A DNA stretch of 64,000 nt from DSAD01 sp036825155 (GCA_036825155.1 DAISYU010000003.1:1-64000), one strand, 5' to 3'; counted from the stretch's first letter, positions 28,918 through 38,879 are shown. Program-made: numbers and translations. The notes: generated by a model not told the origin, from the sequence alone.

Positions 28918-31314
28918 TCAGCGTTTTATCAGGGTAAAGACCTCGCTCGTTATGGTCTGTCCGTCTGCCGTATACCCCTGTGCATACCAGCTCACCTCCG
29001 ACCCAGACGGGATGAACCAGTACCACAACACCGGATGAAGGGTATATGATGTTTCACTTCCGGTGTAGACATTGTAGAACCTGCCCCGTTTCAGGGATAC
29101 ATACAGCTTGTACTTGATCATCTGGCCATCACCACTCCAGCTGAACGTGGGAATCTCACTCACCACTGCACCCATCTCCGGACTGAGCGGCACTATGGCC
29201 GTTGCCTCAGACTGAACCGTGATGGTTACCCTATCGGCACTACTGGTGTCGCTGCCGTCATAGACCCGCAGTTCAAATATGTATACTCCCTGTTCTGTGG
29301 GTACGAAAGAGGGTGCAGCACTGTTGGAAGACGTCAGTGAAACACGGGCGCCCTGAACCTGCGACCAGATAAATGATATGACATCGCCGTCAGGGTCATA
29401 ACTGAGGCTTCCATCCAGCACAACCGTCTCGCCGATATTTGCCACCTGATCATCTCCCGCATCCGCCACAGGGACCTGATTCACGTCATCAACTGTAACA
29501 GAGACGCTGTCCGTGGAAGATGCCTGGCCATCGGATACCGTTACCATGAATCCAAGCACACCGGATGTCGTGGGGGTAAATGTCGGGTGTACACTCGCAG
29601 CACCTGCCAATTCCACCTGAGCACCCGATGTCTGCGACCAGGAGTAGGTCAAAACATCGTCATCGGGGTCGAATGAGGCCGAGGCATCAAGGTATACCGT
29701 ATCGCCCACATACACGTGCAGACTCTCACCGGCATCGGCCACTGGTGCGTTGTTGAGGCTCAGCACTCTTACGACCACCCTGTCCGCCATGGATGAGACA
29801 AACCCGTCGGAGACGACAAGCTCAAACTCCATGGTCCCTTCAACAGCAGCATCAAACCCGGGGGTTGGACTCAGTGCATCCTGCAGGGGTACTTGCGGGC
29901 CTGCCACCTGGGTCCAGGCATAGTCGAGCTCGTCACCATCAGGATCTGATGATCCGCTGCCGTCAAGGGTGACTCTTGAGCCCACCTCAACATCGATATC
30001 CTGGCCGGCAAAGGCTGTGGGCGCGTGATTGACATCATTGACCGTTACCACCACCTCATCGGCATCGCTTGTATTGACGCCGTCCGAACACCTTACCGAG
30101 AAGCGATAGAGACCTGCCTGTGCCAGGGCAAGGGTAATATCCTGCTGCATCATGTCCGGTAGCACGGACTCGGGGCCTTCAACCTTGGACCATACATAGC
30201 TCAAGGTATCACCATTGGGATCGGAACCGCTTGCGTGAAGCTGAATTGTCTCACCGTTATCAACGGTCATGTCACTTCCGGCATCCACACTCGGGGCAAC
30301 ATTGAAGATCGTGATATTCACGGTATCGGTAGCCGTGACCTTGCCGTCAAAGCAGCTCAACATGAAACGGTACAGTCCTGCTTTTGTTCCCACAAAACTG
30401 GCCAGGGCGGACGCAGGACTGTCTATCTCAACGGTGACCGGTCCGTCTATGAGGCTCCAGGCAAATTCAAGGGGATCTCCGTTGGGATCATTGGAGGACG
30501 ATCCATCGAGATACACCCTGGTAGGGGCTGTCTGTTGATCATTCCCTGCACGTGCAACCGGGAGGTTATCGGAGGCGTCGAGGGGATCGGTATTGTTATA
30601 GTACTCTTCCAGATTTGAGATGCCATCGCTGTCGGAATCGACTCCCGCATCACCCGGGTTGCTCGGATCCAGACCGCTTAGGGTTTCCCAGGAATCAGGA
30701 ATGCCATCGCCATCGGTATCGAGCAGCAGTTCGATGGAATCGCTCACCGGGGAGCTCATCCAATTTCCTGATGCATCCTTGAAGAGTGCATAGACGGTTT
30801 TCATGCCGTCACCTTCGGTCAACACCCACTGTTGCGAGGTGGCATAGGCGACCTCATCAGAAAAGTTCTGTCCGTCATTGCTCAAGCGCATACCCGTGAC
30901 AGTTCCTCCGGCATCCGTCGCACTCAGCGTAAGCGTGACAACGCGGGTGGCGGTCTGCGCACTCCCCTGGTTGATCACAATACTGCCTGTTGGTGCATTG
31001 GAATCAGGGTTGGGGATGTATATGCTTGTCTCCTGTGAAAAATCGGATTCATTACCCGTGGTATCATAGGCGGTAACGGCAACGTAATAGGTGGTGCCAT
31101 CATCAGGCACGCTGCCCTGATAGCTGGTGGTATTGCCGACATCGATCGGAGTCCCGTACTGGCCGGATTGTGTACCATAGTATACCTTGTACCCGGCAAG
31201 ATCCTCTTCGGTATTGGCGTTCCAGTTCACCAGGACTGTTGCAGCCATGCCGGGAACAGGAAAGAATATGAGAAACGAAAGAATCAGCAAAACAATATTT
31301 CGTAGTTGTATCAT
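28918..31314 (-). CDS. Secreted PKD/cadherin-like repeat protein
   Basis: A 798-residue exported protein. Order: signal peptide (1-24, cleavage near GMA-A), fibronectin-III-like domain (about 26-104), an Ig-like segment (about 110-195), calcium-binding thrombospondin-3-like repeats (DTDGDGIPDSWE and DSDSDGISNLEEYYNNTDP, about 198-247), five PKD/K319L-type repeats of about 90 residues (each with D-A-G near the start and S/DPDGD-x-L-x-Y/F-x-W), and a C-terminal domain of about 90 residues. No sortase or outer-membrane anchor is seen. Such proteins are adhesins or matrix components; the exact role is unknown. GGAGG lies about 7 nt before the ATG and a sigma-54-like promoter precedes it. Confidence 0.85.
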   Translation of the reverse strand: MIQLRNIVLLILSFLIFFPVPGMAATVLVNWNANTEEDLAGYKVYYGTQSGQYGTPIDVGNTTSYQGSVPDDGTTYYVAVTAYDTTGNESDFSQETSIYIPNPDSNAPTGSIVINQGSAQTATRVVTLTLSATDAGGTVTGMRLSNDGQNFSDEVAYATSQQWVLTEGDGMKTVYALFKDASGNWMSSPVSDSIELLLDTDGDGIPDSWETLSGLDPSNPGDAGVDSDSDGISNLEEYYNNTDPLDASDNLPVARAGNDQQTAPTRVYLDGSSSNDPNGDPLEFAWSLIDGPVTVEIDSPASALASFVGTKAGLYRFMLSCFDGKVTATDTVNITIFNVAPSVDAGSDMTVDNGETIQLHASGSDPNGDTLSYVWSKVEGPESVLPDMMQQDITLALAQAGLYRFSVRCSDGVNTSDADEVVVTVNDVNHAPTAFAGQDIDVEVGSRVTLDGSGSSDPDGDELDYAWTQVAGPQVPLQDALSPTPGFDAAVEGTMEFELVVSDGFVSSMADRVVVRVLSLNNAPVADAGESLHVYVGDTVYLDASASFDPDDDVLTYSWSQTSGAQVELAGAASVHPTFTPTTSGVLGFMVTVSDGQASSTDSVSVTVDDVNQVPVADAGDDQVANIGETVVLDGSLSYDPDGDVISFIWSQVQGARVSLTSSNSAAPSFVPTEQGVYIFELRVYDGSDTSSADRVTITVQSEATAIVPLSPEMGAVVSEIPTFSWSGDGQMIKYKLYVSLKRGRFYNVYTGSETSYTLHPVLWYWFIPSGSEVSWYAQGYTADGQTITSEVFTLIKR

Positions 31315-31355
31315 GAAAACACCTCCAGTAGTTCCGATTGCTTGAAACCACTAAA

Positions 31356-31371
31356 GGCAATTCTTACGCCA
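31356..31371 (-). promoter_or_regulatory. Putative sigma-54 (-24/-12) promoter of the PKD protein
   Basis: Minus-strand TGGCGTAAGAATTGCC matches TGGCAC-N5-TTGC with the essential GG-N10-GC spacing. The predicted start is near 31345, 31 nt before the ATG at 31314. An inverted repeat GCCAA-N7-TTGGC (minus strand) overlaps its upstream edge. No activator gene is in the window. Confidence 0.45.
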
Positions 31372-31460
31372 ACATTTTATTGGCAATATTTTAGTATAGT
31401 TAGATCCAAGAATGTACAGTTTTGAACAACAGATTCGTACGATCAATTACTATATTGTAA

Positions 31461-31979
31461 TTATTTCAGACGTGATGATACGAGTTCCTCGATGAGTGAG
31501 ATGGCTTCTGTTGCCGTACTGACGGAGGAGAACAGCGGCGAGGTCCTGAACTGGTCGAATTCCGGACAAGCAATAGATATTACCGGTGTTTGTGCATTCA
31601 GCGCGAGGGCGATCTCCGATATGGTGCCGTATTCCCCTTGCAGGGCGACAATCACGTGGGGGGTCTTAGCATTGATCACGTTGCGCCCGTCGAGCATCCC
31701 GGTATATATCGGGATATCTACAAATGGATTGGGATATCCTTTCACGGGGTGCGCCCTGTCATTAGGGAGTATGCCTATGACAAGGCCCCCTGCATCATGA
31801 GCGCCTTTTGAAGCCGCCTCCATTACACCGGACCCTCCTCCGGTGAGGAGCACATATCCTTTGCGTGCGATGAGCCTTCCCAGATCCTCTGCAAGGCACA
31901 ACACCCGGGTCTCATTCGTATGACCGCCGATCACCCCGATGATGACGGGCCTGCGGAAAAGCTTTATACCCTCTGACAT
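31461..31979 (-). CDS. LOG/TIGR00725-like Rossmann protein
   Basis: A 172-residue protein related to the LOG ('lysine decarboxylase'-like) nucleotide-binding family. It contains LTGGGSGVMEAASKGA (about 45-60) and a GEYGTISEIALAL segment (about 119-131), the position of the PGGxGTxxE motif, here with Q-G-E-Y-G-T-I-S-E. LOG proteins hydrolyse nucleotide-5'-monophosphates to release base (cytokinin activation), but this subfamily has no assigned function. The ATG at 31979 has AGGGGG 8 nt upstream; a longer frame adds 16 doubtful residues. Confidence 0.75.
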   Translation of the reverse strand: MSEGIKLFRRPVIIGVIGGHTNETRVLCLAEDLGRLIARKGYVLLTGGGSGVMEAASKGAHDAGGLVIGILPNDRAHPVKGYPNPFVDIPIYTGMLDGRNVINAKTPHVIVALQGEYGTISEIALALNAQTPVISIACPEFDQFRTSPLFSSVSTATEAISLIEELVSSRLK

Positions 31980-32184
31980 GAGACGGTCCCCCTGTTGTGT
32001 ATGCTGCTCTCCATACAATACTAACATGGATGCCGTGCGGATCTCAAGGAAACCAGAGCTTCTACGAAGTGCGCTCCATTTTTGTCCTATACATCCCTAT
32101 TATAGTATGCAAGGATAAGAAAAAGAAATGACAGAAAACCTAAGGTCAACGACCACCAGCATACATCAACCAAGAGAGTGTACA

Positions 32185-33501
32185 ATGAGCATACAGGTTA
32201 AAAGACTTCTCGTCATCATGATGCTCCTCGTGCTGTGTTCCTCTCCGGTACACGCACTGAGCTATGAAAAGGAGCGCGAAATTGCCGGTGATTTTATCAC
32301 CTATCTCGATTCCCACAACCTCATTATTTACGATCAGGAGATTACGTGGACACTGCAGATGCTCCTCGACAGGCTCGCCGACCACATCGAAGGACCGGTA
32401 TATCCGTTTAAGATCCATGTGGTGCGGGACCGTTCGGTGAATGCATTTGCCATCCCGGACGGACATATCTTCATCAACGTGGGCACCCTGTTGTTCATCA
32501 AAGATCTCGATGAACTCGCGGCGGTCATCGCCCATGAGATAGGTCATGCACAGATGCGTCATATTGCCAAGCAGTTTGAGGCGCAGAAAAAGATTTCCAC
32601 TGCGACCATCGTGGGTATTATAGCCGGGACACTGCTTTCTGCAGCAAACCCCGAAGTGGGGGCAGCCTTGCTGTATTCTTCCATGGGCGGCAGCGAAAAT
32701 ATCAGGCTCGCGTACTCCAGGAGCAACGAATACGAGGCGGACGAATTCGGCTGGAACCTCATGAAGAGCTCCGGCATGGATCCATCCGGCATGACACGGT
32801 TTCTCATCAGGATGCAGACATTCACCGGCGGAGTGAACGCACCGGAATATCTCCTCACCCACCCGTTTACGGAAAACCGTATTGCTTCGATCTCTCTCCC
32901 TCCGGGTGATCCAAAACCCGAGGCCCGCTACTGGACACTGTATGCATGCGTGATCGGTCTCATGCTCTCCGAGGAGGAGGCAACGAGCCGCGCACAGACC
33001 CTGCCTGAACAGCCGTATCGATCACTGGCCATGGGCATCATAAAGACACAAAAAGGGGCTCACGAAGAGGCACTGGCTCTACTGGACGCCATAGATCTGC
33101 CGCTGGCATACGAATACAAGGGAATAAACCTGTATCAGTTGGGCAAAAAAGACGAGGCATACCCCTACCTGAAAAACTATGGGAAAACCGCCCAGGCAAA
33201 GATAGCCCTTGCTGAAATCATGGAGGCCAGGGGAGAGATCGATCCCGCGATATCCATCCTCGTAGCATATCAGAAACAGAATCCCCGGGTGGACTACACC
33301 TTGGGGATCCTCTATGAAAAATCAAAAAAGACAGCCCTTTCACACATCTCTTTTGCCCGGTACTTCTTTAAGACCTACAAATACAAGGCAAGCATCTATC
33401 ACATAGACAAGGCCTTGGAATTCGAGAAGGATCTGGACAAAGGTCTTGTGGATGAAATGAAAGAGATGAAGAAATTCATCCAGAAACAGGAACCATCATG
33501 A
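32185..33501 (+). CDS. M48 family metalloprotease with TPR tail (BepA-like)
   Basis: A 438-residue exported protease with a signal peptide (1-24, SSPVHA-L). The zinc motif AHEIGHAQMRH (HEIGH at 117-121) is followed by the third-ligand segment NEYEADEFGW near residue 185. The C-terminal ~180 residues form TPR-like helices. The architecture matches BepA/YfgC, a periplasmic protease and chaperone for outer-membrane protein assembly. ATG 32185 is preferred because it begins the signal peptide; an upstream in-frame ATG adds 19 polar residues. It ends convergently, overlapping the next gene by 6 nt. Confidence 0.88.
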   Translation: MSIQVKRLLVIMMLLVLCSSPVHALSYEKEREIAGDFITYLDSHNLIIYDQEITWTLQMLLDRLADHIEGPVYPFKIHVVRDRSVNAFAIPDGHIFINVGTLLFIKDLDELAAVIAHEIGHAQMRHIAKQFEAQKKISTATIVGIIAGTLLSAANPEVGAALLYSSMGGSENIRLAYSRSNEYEADEFGWNLMKSSGMDPSGMTRFLIRMQTFTGGVNAPEYLLTHPFTENRIASISLPPGDPKPEARYWTLYACVIGLMLSEEEATSRAQTLPEQPYRSLAMGIIKTQKGAHEEALALLDAIDLPLAYEYKGINLYQLGKKDEAYPYLKNYGKTAQAKIALAEIMEARGEIDPAISILVAYQKQNPRVDYTLGILYEKSKKTALSHISFARYFFKTYKYKASIYHIDKALEFEKDLDKGLVDEMKEMKKFIQKQEPS

Positions 33502-35256
33502 TGCATCAACGGTCTTGAATAATGCCCTGACCTTGCTTATATCAAATATCTCCCCCTCTCCCGTGTCTTCACAGAAGGCCTCGACAAAGGGGATTCCACC
33601 CTTCCGGTACATATAGACCGGACTGATCTTTTTCACCTGGATCTCGCCATAGCCCTGCCTCGGATAGAAGATAATGAGCGATTTCCCCTCGTGCAGGGCC
33701 CTCTCGAAGAGCACCTCACCCTGGGTACCATAGGGCAGCGGGGTAACCATCCCAAAGGGGTACACCCCCTCCTTGCGGGTCGATTTACCCTGATACCTCG
33801 CCAAAGTGTCCGGTGAAATCATCTTGCCCCAGTTGATCCCGCCCTGGGTCTCCCGGACCATATCCATCCCCCGCACCATGACATTGCGCTTGTCGAGAAA
33901 AGCCGCTACATCACTGTCACACTTCTCGGGTATCCTGAATATCCCGGGCAGAACCTCTTCAAGGCCCTGCGGAGCCATGTGTTTTGCATCGCTCAATATA
34001 AGAAAGGTCCCCTTGATGATATGGGCCTCGGCGAGGGATGCAGACCAGCCCTTTACCGTCTTGAGAACATTGTCCGGTACTTCATGCTTGGAAATCCTGT
34101 CCAGAAAATGTTCGAGCTTTTGAGCATTCCACCCTTCACGCAGCGCCCTGAATACGGACCGTCTGGTAAGCCTGTAGATACTCACGACATCGATCCTGAT
34201 GACATCGGCAATCTCACCGATATTCAACAGATCCACCGGGTCAAAGTCCCTGGGAACCAGCAGTTCCATATTGGGCTGAATGATGACATCATCACAGTAA
34301 GGTTCTAAAGGGAAATCTATTTCCCCTGACTGCAAGGACTTGAATATGCAATCTGCAAACCGTATCCACTCACCTGCCAGATCCTGCTGCAAGACGCCGA
34401 AGGTCAGCCAGAGATCAAGCAGAGATGCTACGAGTCGGGGAATATCCTTCATGTCGGGCCTCTTGGCAGCGAGGTAAAGCAGGAGGCAGCGGGAAAAGAA
34501 CGCCTTTGAGACAGCATTATCCCTCAGCAGGTCAAAGACCTTATATTCGACACCGGGATAGGATTTGCACGACTGCAGAAACCGCCAGATGGAATAGCGT
34601 GCGTCACCTTCCATCGCAAGATCCATGCACGCACCATACTGGAGGGTAACCACACCTTTTTTGTCCCGGAGACAACCAAGCTCCACCAGTTCCCAATAGA
34701 TCCGCTCCAGATCGACTAAAAACCCGCACTTTTCCTCGAGGAACTGCCATCCTCGCTTGAATGGTTCCAACCCGGACCTGCATCGGACGCTGCCACTGCG
34801 CACGGTGTTGATCAGGGCAATATGCCCCCAGATATCCAGATGGCCCGGCGCAGCCCATTCGATCCCGTCAGTATCCGTGAAGAACTCCTGACGGGTTGCC
34901 TCCAGCAGAGGGATGAGGGACGGGAGGAGGATGAGCGGATCCCTCCCCGAGAGACCTCCCTGAAACACGACTCCTTTGTTCCCGAGCGCCTTGAGTATTT
35001 CCCGGATCTCATCCAGTTCATCCCCGAAGATACAGGTAAGAACCTCCCAGGACACCTGACCGCCGAGTTCATACAGGTCATGCAGGAGAGAGAGCTGAGG
35101 TTCACTGAGGTCATCCAGGATCCTCCTGAGTCGTTTGTCGTCACTCAAGCCCTCGGCCAGCTTGCGTATATCAACCGCATCTCCCAGGATGTGCGAGGAG
35201 ATGATCTCAACCATATATGAGGGGATATGAGAGATGAGATCATATGTCGAGGTCAT
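33496..35256 (-). CDS. Helicase-associated partner of XPB
   Basis: A 586-residue protein with an XPB/Ssl2-like helicase-associated region. N-terminal helices include MTSTYDLISHIPSYMVEI and LSEPQLSLLHDLYELGG; the middle (about 275-420) holds the Helicase_C_3-like region with DDVIIQPNMELLVPRDF and FLILSDAKHMA. It has no Walker motifs, so it is not itself a helicase. Its ATG, with GGAG 5 nt upstream, overlaps the end of the XPB gene by 17 nt, so the two are translated together. The same pairing is known in actinobacteria (for example next to the mycobacterial ercc3 gene). A role as XPB loading or regulatory partner is inferred. Confidence 0.75.
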   Translation of the reverse strand: MTSTYDLISHIPSYMVEIISSHILGDAVDIRKLAEGLSDDKRLRRILDDLSEPQLSLLHDLYELGGQVSWEVLTCIFGDELDEIREILKALGNKGVVFQGGLSGRDPLILLPSLIPLLEATRQEFFTDTDGIEWAAPGHLDIWGHIALINTVRSGSVRCRSGLEPFKRGWQFLEEKCGFLVDLERIYWELVELGCLRDKKGVVTLQYGACMDLAMEGDARYSIWRFLQSCKSYPGVEYKVFDLLRDNAVSKAFFSRCLLLYLAAKRPDMKDIPRLVASLLDLWLTFGVLQQDLAGEWIRFADCIFKSLQSGEIDFPLEPYCDDVIIQPNMELLVPRDFDPVDLLNIGEIADVIRIDVVSIYRLTRRSVFRALREGWNAQKLEHFLDRISKHEVPDNVLKTVKGWSASLAEAHIIKGTFLILSDAKHMAPQGLEEVLPGIFRIPEKCDSDVAAFLDKRNVMVRGMDMVRETQGGINWGKMISPDTLARYQGKSTRKEGVYPFGMVTPLPYGTQGEVLFERALHEGKSLIIFYPRQGYGEIQVKKISPVYMYRKGGIPFVEAFCEDTGEGEIFDISKVRALFKTVDAS

Positions 35257-36922
35257 CGCGACTCCATTCTTCAATCCTGTATTTATAACCCTGTTCCGCT
35301 AGAAAGATCTGGCGCTTATGGGCGAATGCCTCTTCAGATGTCCGCTGGCTCACCAGGGTATAGAAGGTGGACATCCTGTCCTTTGGTCGCAGGATACGTC
35401 CGAGCCTCTGTGCCTCCTCCTGGCGGGACCCGAATGTGCCGGACACCTGTATGGCAACCGAGGCATCAGGCAGATCAATGGCAAAATTCGCGACCTTCGA
35501 CACCACCAGTACCGGGATATCTCCTCTCCTGAAGGACTCATAGAGGCTGTCCCGCTTTGTGTTCGGGGTGGATCCGGTGATCAGTGGAGCCTTCAGTGTG
35601 GATGCGATCCTTTTAAGCTGGCTGATGTACTGGCCTATAACGAGGATGGACTCGTCGGCATGCTTTTTTATGATGCCCTTCATCACCCGGTCCTTGTACA
35701 CATTCTCGGATGCGATCCTGAATTGTGCCCGGTCGGCAGCCAGTGCGTATTCCATCTCCTTTTCAGTAGGCAAAGGTATGCGAATCTCGTAACACACGGC
35801 CTCTGCGATAAAGCCCTTCTGCTCCAGCTCCTTCCACGGCACATCATAGCACTTGGGACCCACGAGCGAGAAGGTGTCCTCTTCAAGACCGTCTTCCCGT
35901 ATGAGGGTCGCTGTAAGCCCGAGTCTCCGCTTCGCCTGGATCTCCGTGGTGGCACGAAAAACCGGTGCAGGCACGACGTGCACCTCATCGTAGATGAGCA
36001 GGCCCCAGTTGAGCGCCTGTATGAGCTTCATGTGTTCAAACGGGGCCTCCTTAGACTTTCTGTAGGTGAGTATCTGATAGGTGGTGACTGTGACGGGTCT
36101 GATCTCCTTTTTGTTGCCCGTATATTCGCCGATGTCATCCCGTCCAAGGGATGTCTTGTCCAGAAGTTCGGCAATCCATTGATGCACGGCAGACACGTTG
36201 GTACAGAGAATCATGGTATATGTCCCTGCCTTGACCATTGCATCCATTCCCACTATGGTCTTGCCGGACCCGCACGGAAGAACAACGATCCCCTGCCCTC
36301 CCTTCGGTCCCCCGCCGGCCCAGAAGTTGTCGGTCGCCTCTATCTGGTATTGCCGCAGCGCGAACCTTCCACCGGCTACGCTTACATCACGAAACCTGAT
36401 ATCGAGCTTATCGCCCTGGTCATATCCCACCAGGTCATTTACAGGGTATCCCATCTTGATGAGCATGTGTTTGAATCTCCCGCGTATCCCTTCGGGGAGG
36501 ATAAAACTCAAGGGGCCTTTAGTATCAACGATGATATTCCTGATTGCAGGTTTTGACGAGATCTCGTCGAACAATTCCCTTGACTTGACCTCGACCCGCA
36601 ACAGGTCATGATCATGACGCACGAGGCGCACTGCATCCCAGCGTGAAAATGCATCGGTTATCCTGAAGGTGACCCCTGTTGGGATCTCATACCGTGAGTA
36701 TTTCTCCAGGCTTTCAAGCACTCTTTCGTGGGTGATCCCTGTGGCGGCGGCATTCCAGATGCTCAACGGAGTAATCCTGTATGTATGCACATATTCGGGA
36801 GATTTTATAAGCTCTGCAAACGGGAGAATCGCATCCCGTGCTTCCTCATACCGGGAAGACATGACCTCCAGGAGGATACTCCCATCACTCTGTACTATTA
36901 CAGGTTTATCACTGTTCGTCAT
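35240..36922 (-). CDS. Bacterial XPB/Rad25-type DNA helicase
   Basis: A 560-residue SF2 helicase of the XPB class. The N-terminal part (1-180) is the damage-recognition-like region. Walker A is CGSGKT (217-222), Walker B is DEVH (312-315), motif III is LGLTATL, and the XPB-specific RED motif is at 342-344. Motif VI is QRLGRILRP. XPB proteins are 3'-5' helicases involved in DNA repair and transcription-coupled processes; bacterial roles are poorly defined. No strong ribosome-binding site is seen before ATG 36922. Confidence 0.92.
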   Translation of the reverse strand: MTNSDKPVIVQSDGSILLEVMSSRYEEARDAILPFAELIKSPEYVHTYRITPLSIWNAAATGITHERVLESLEKYSRYEIPTGVTFRITDAFSRWDAVRLVRHDHDLLRVEVKSRELFDEISSKPAIRNIIVDTKGPLSFILPEGIRGRFKHMLIKMGYPVNDLVGYDQGDKLDIRFRDVSVAGGRFALRQYQIEATDNFWAGGGPKGGQGIVVLPCGSGKTIVGMDAMVKAGTYTMILCTNVSAVHQWIAELLDKTSLGRDDIGEYTGNKKEIRPVTVTTYQILTYRKSKEAPFEHMKLIQALNWGLLIYDEVHVVPAPVFRATTEIQAKRRLGLTATLIREDGLEEDTFSLVGPKCYDVPWKELEQKGFIAEAVCYEIRIPLPTEKEMEYALAADRAQFRIASENVYKDRVMKGIIKKHADESILVIGQYISQLKRIASTLKAPLITGSTPNTKRDSLYESFRRGDIPVLVVSKVANFAIDLPDASVAIQVSGTFGSRQEEAQRLGRILRPKDRMSTFYTLVSQRTSEEAFAHKRQIFLAEQGYKYRIEEWSRDDLDI

Positions 36923-37271
36923 CAGAATTACATAGATTCACATATCTGCATACCAAATGCAAGGATACTTTTTGCTCATGTATTCAGCCTCCATACGAAA
37001 GATCATTCTCCTCATGAGAGATCCGTTTCATAAAAGATATGCATCCACGTGTCATCCTGATCCATACGGAGAAGGAGGCCTGAATCAACGTTTCCATTCT
37101 CCGGCATAAACCCTGTTTTTGTTTGCACGAAGCCCTTCTCAAAAAGCTCGCACAACCTTATTATGTATACGGAACTGCCTTACTGGATCTTGGATAAAAC
37201 ATTTTCTTGTTGCCATTGCACTGTAAATATCAGAAAATGAGAAGCTATTATTGTGATTTGGAGATCATAGA
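36923..37271. other. Intergenic region, no gene seen
   Basis: 349 nt between the divergent XPB and glycosyltransferase genes. I see only short frames, a CGGAGAA/TTCTCCG inverted repeat (37067-37073 and 37097-37103, loop 23 nt) and the GGAG ribosome-binding site at 37260-37263. Promoters for both genes must lie here but none is convincing. Confidence 0.6.
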
Positions 37272-38486
37272 ATGAAGGTCATAGAAGAAAATCCGACAGG
37301 TGTGAAAAAAGCAGATATTGTCGTTGGTATCCCTTCCTATAACGAAGCAGCTCTCATAGAGTTCCCCACATCACAGGCAGCCCTTGGCTTAAAGGAATAT
37401 TTCAGCGATTTCAATTCGGTGATCATCAATTGCGACAACAACAGCACCGACGGAACCGGCAACGTGTTCATGAACACCAACACCGAAGGCATCCCAAAGA
37501 TATATCTCTCGACACCCAAGGGGGTGAAAGGCAAGGGGAACAACTTCAAGAACCTCTTTCGAAAGGTTCTGGAACTCGATGCCCAGGCAATCGTCGTCGT
37601 TGATGCCGACCTCAAGAGCATCACCCCGAGGTGGATCAAGAACCTTGGCGAACCCCTGTTCAACGATTTCGGCTACGTCGCCCCATTATATGTCAGACAC
37701 AAATACGACGGCACGATCACAAATAACATAGCCTACCCGTTGACCAGATGTCTCTATGGAAGGCGTGTCCGTCAGCCCATCGGCGGAGATTTCGGTTTTT
37801 CTGGCAGGATGGCTGGCATCTATATGAAGAGCGATCTGTGGAGCGAAGATGTAAGTCAGTTCGGCATTGATATCTGGATGACCACCATTGCCATGAACGA
37901 AGGCGTCCCCATCTGTCAGGCTTTTATGGGCAGACCCAAGGTGCACAAACCCAAAGACCCGGCCGCGGACCTTGGCCCGATGTTCAAGCAGGTGATTTCT
38001 ACAATCTTCAACCTCATGGATGCGTATCATACCAAGTGGGAGACCACAAAATGGTCCAAGCCCACGGCCATTTTTGGATTCGGTCTCGGAGAAGTGGAGA
38101 TGCCCCCTCCGGTGGAGGTAAACAAGGAAAAGCTTTACCAACGCTTCAGAGAAGGATTCAACCGGTATTGGGACACCTATCGAACGATTTTCTCCTCAGA
38201 GAATCTGCAGAAAATCAGAGAGATTGCATCACTCAGCATCGATCACTTCGAAATGCCGGTAACGGTCTGGTCGAAGGTCCTGTTCGACTTTGCAAAGGGC
38301 TATCACCATAACACCGTGGAAAAAACCACGGCTATCGAGGTACTCATACCCCTGTACTATGGGATGACACTCTCATTCGTCAATAAGACTGAGGGCATGT
38401 CCATACAGCAGGCAGAGGAATTCCTCGAAGATATGTGCTTGGTCTTTGAACAAACCAAACCATATATCATTGACAGATGGAATTAA
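37272..38486 (+). CDS. GT-A glycosyltransferase, glycerate-glycoside synthase-like
   Basis: A 404-residue GT-A fold glycosyltransferase without membrane helices. It has the entry motif VGIPSYNEAALIE (18-30), ground segment NCDNNSTDGTG (53-63) and metal-binding DAD at 111-113. The long C-terminal helical part is unlike ordinary GT2 enzymes and reminds me of single-step glucosyl/mannosyl-glycerate synthases, which make compatible solutes. That substrate call is tentative. GGAG lies 8 nt before the ATG. It is followed by a receiver protein and a PHP phosphoesterase in a compact plus-strand group. Confidence 0.7.
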   Translation: MKVIEENPTGVKKADIVVGIPSYNEAALIEFPTSQAALGLKEYFSDFNSVIINCDNNSTDGTGNVFMNTNTEGIPKIYLSTPKGVKGKGNNFKNLFRKVLELDAQAIVVVDADLKSITPRWIKNLGEPLFNDFGYVAPLYVRHKYDGTITNNIAYPLTRCLYGRRVRQPIGGDFGFSGRMAGIYMKSDLWSEDVSQFGIDIWMTTIAMNEGVPICQAFMGRPKVHKPKDPAADLGPMFKQVISTIFNLMDAYHTKWETTKWSKPTAIFGFGLGEVEMPPPVEVNKEKLYQRFREGFNRYWDTYRTIFSSENLQKIREIASLSIDHFEMPVTVWSKVLFDFAKGYHHNTVEKTTAIEVLIPLYYGMTLSFVNKTEGMSIQQAEEFLEDMCLVFEQTKPYIIDRWN

Positions 38487-38503
38487 TAGGAAAGGAGTAG
38501 TCT

Positions 38504-38875
38504 ATGTCTAAGGTCCTTATCGTAGATGATGAAAAACATATCAGACTCCTGTATTCGGAAGAATTGGAAGAAGAGGGCTATGAGGTGGCCTTGGCATCTG
38601 ATGGAAGCGGCATCTTAGATCGCATCAAAGATGAAAAACCCGATGTAATTGTCCTTGATATTAAAATGGTATCCTCGAACGGACTTGATGTCTTACAGGA
38701 GATCAGGAACGCATACTATAACCTCCCGGTAATTCTCTGCAGCGCATACGGCAGTTACAAGGTGGATATAAAGTCCATAGCCGCAGATGCATACGTGGTC
38801 AAGTCATCCGACCTGACGGAGCTGAAAAACAAGATAGCACAGGTGCTGGAAACGAGAGTGCCTGAGAAAGAGTAA
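38504..38875 (+). CDS. Stand-alone response regulator receiver protein
   Basis: A 123-residue CheY-like protein made of a single receiver domain. Acidic pocket D8/D9, phosphoacceptor D52 (IVLDIKM), S80 (ILCSAYG) and K100 (VVKSSD) are all present, so phosphorylation should work. There is no output domain. It could act by protein contact in a phosphorelay; its kinase is not adjacent. AAAGGAG lies 6 nt before the ATG. It is 17 nt after the glycosyltransferase gene. Confidence 0.92.
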   Translation: MSKVLIVDDEKHIRLLYSEELEEEGYEVALASDGSGILDRIKDEKPDVIVLDIKMVSSNGLDVLQEIRNAYYNLPVILCSAYGSYKVDIKSIAADAYVVKSSDLTELKNKIAQVLETRVPEKE

Positions 38876-38879
38876 GCAT

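Noticed and set aside
37067..37103. CGGAGAA/TTCTCCG inverted repeat as a regulatory hairpin
   Set aside because: Short arms and a 23-nt loop; could arise by chance.
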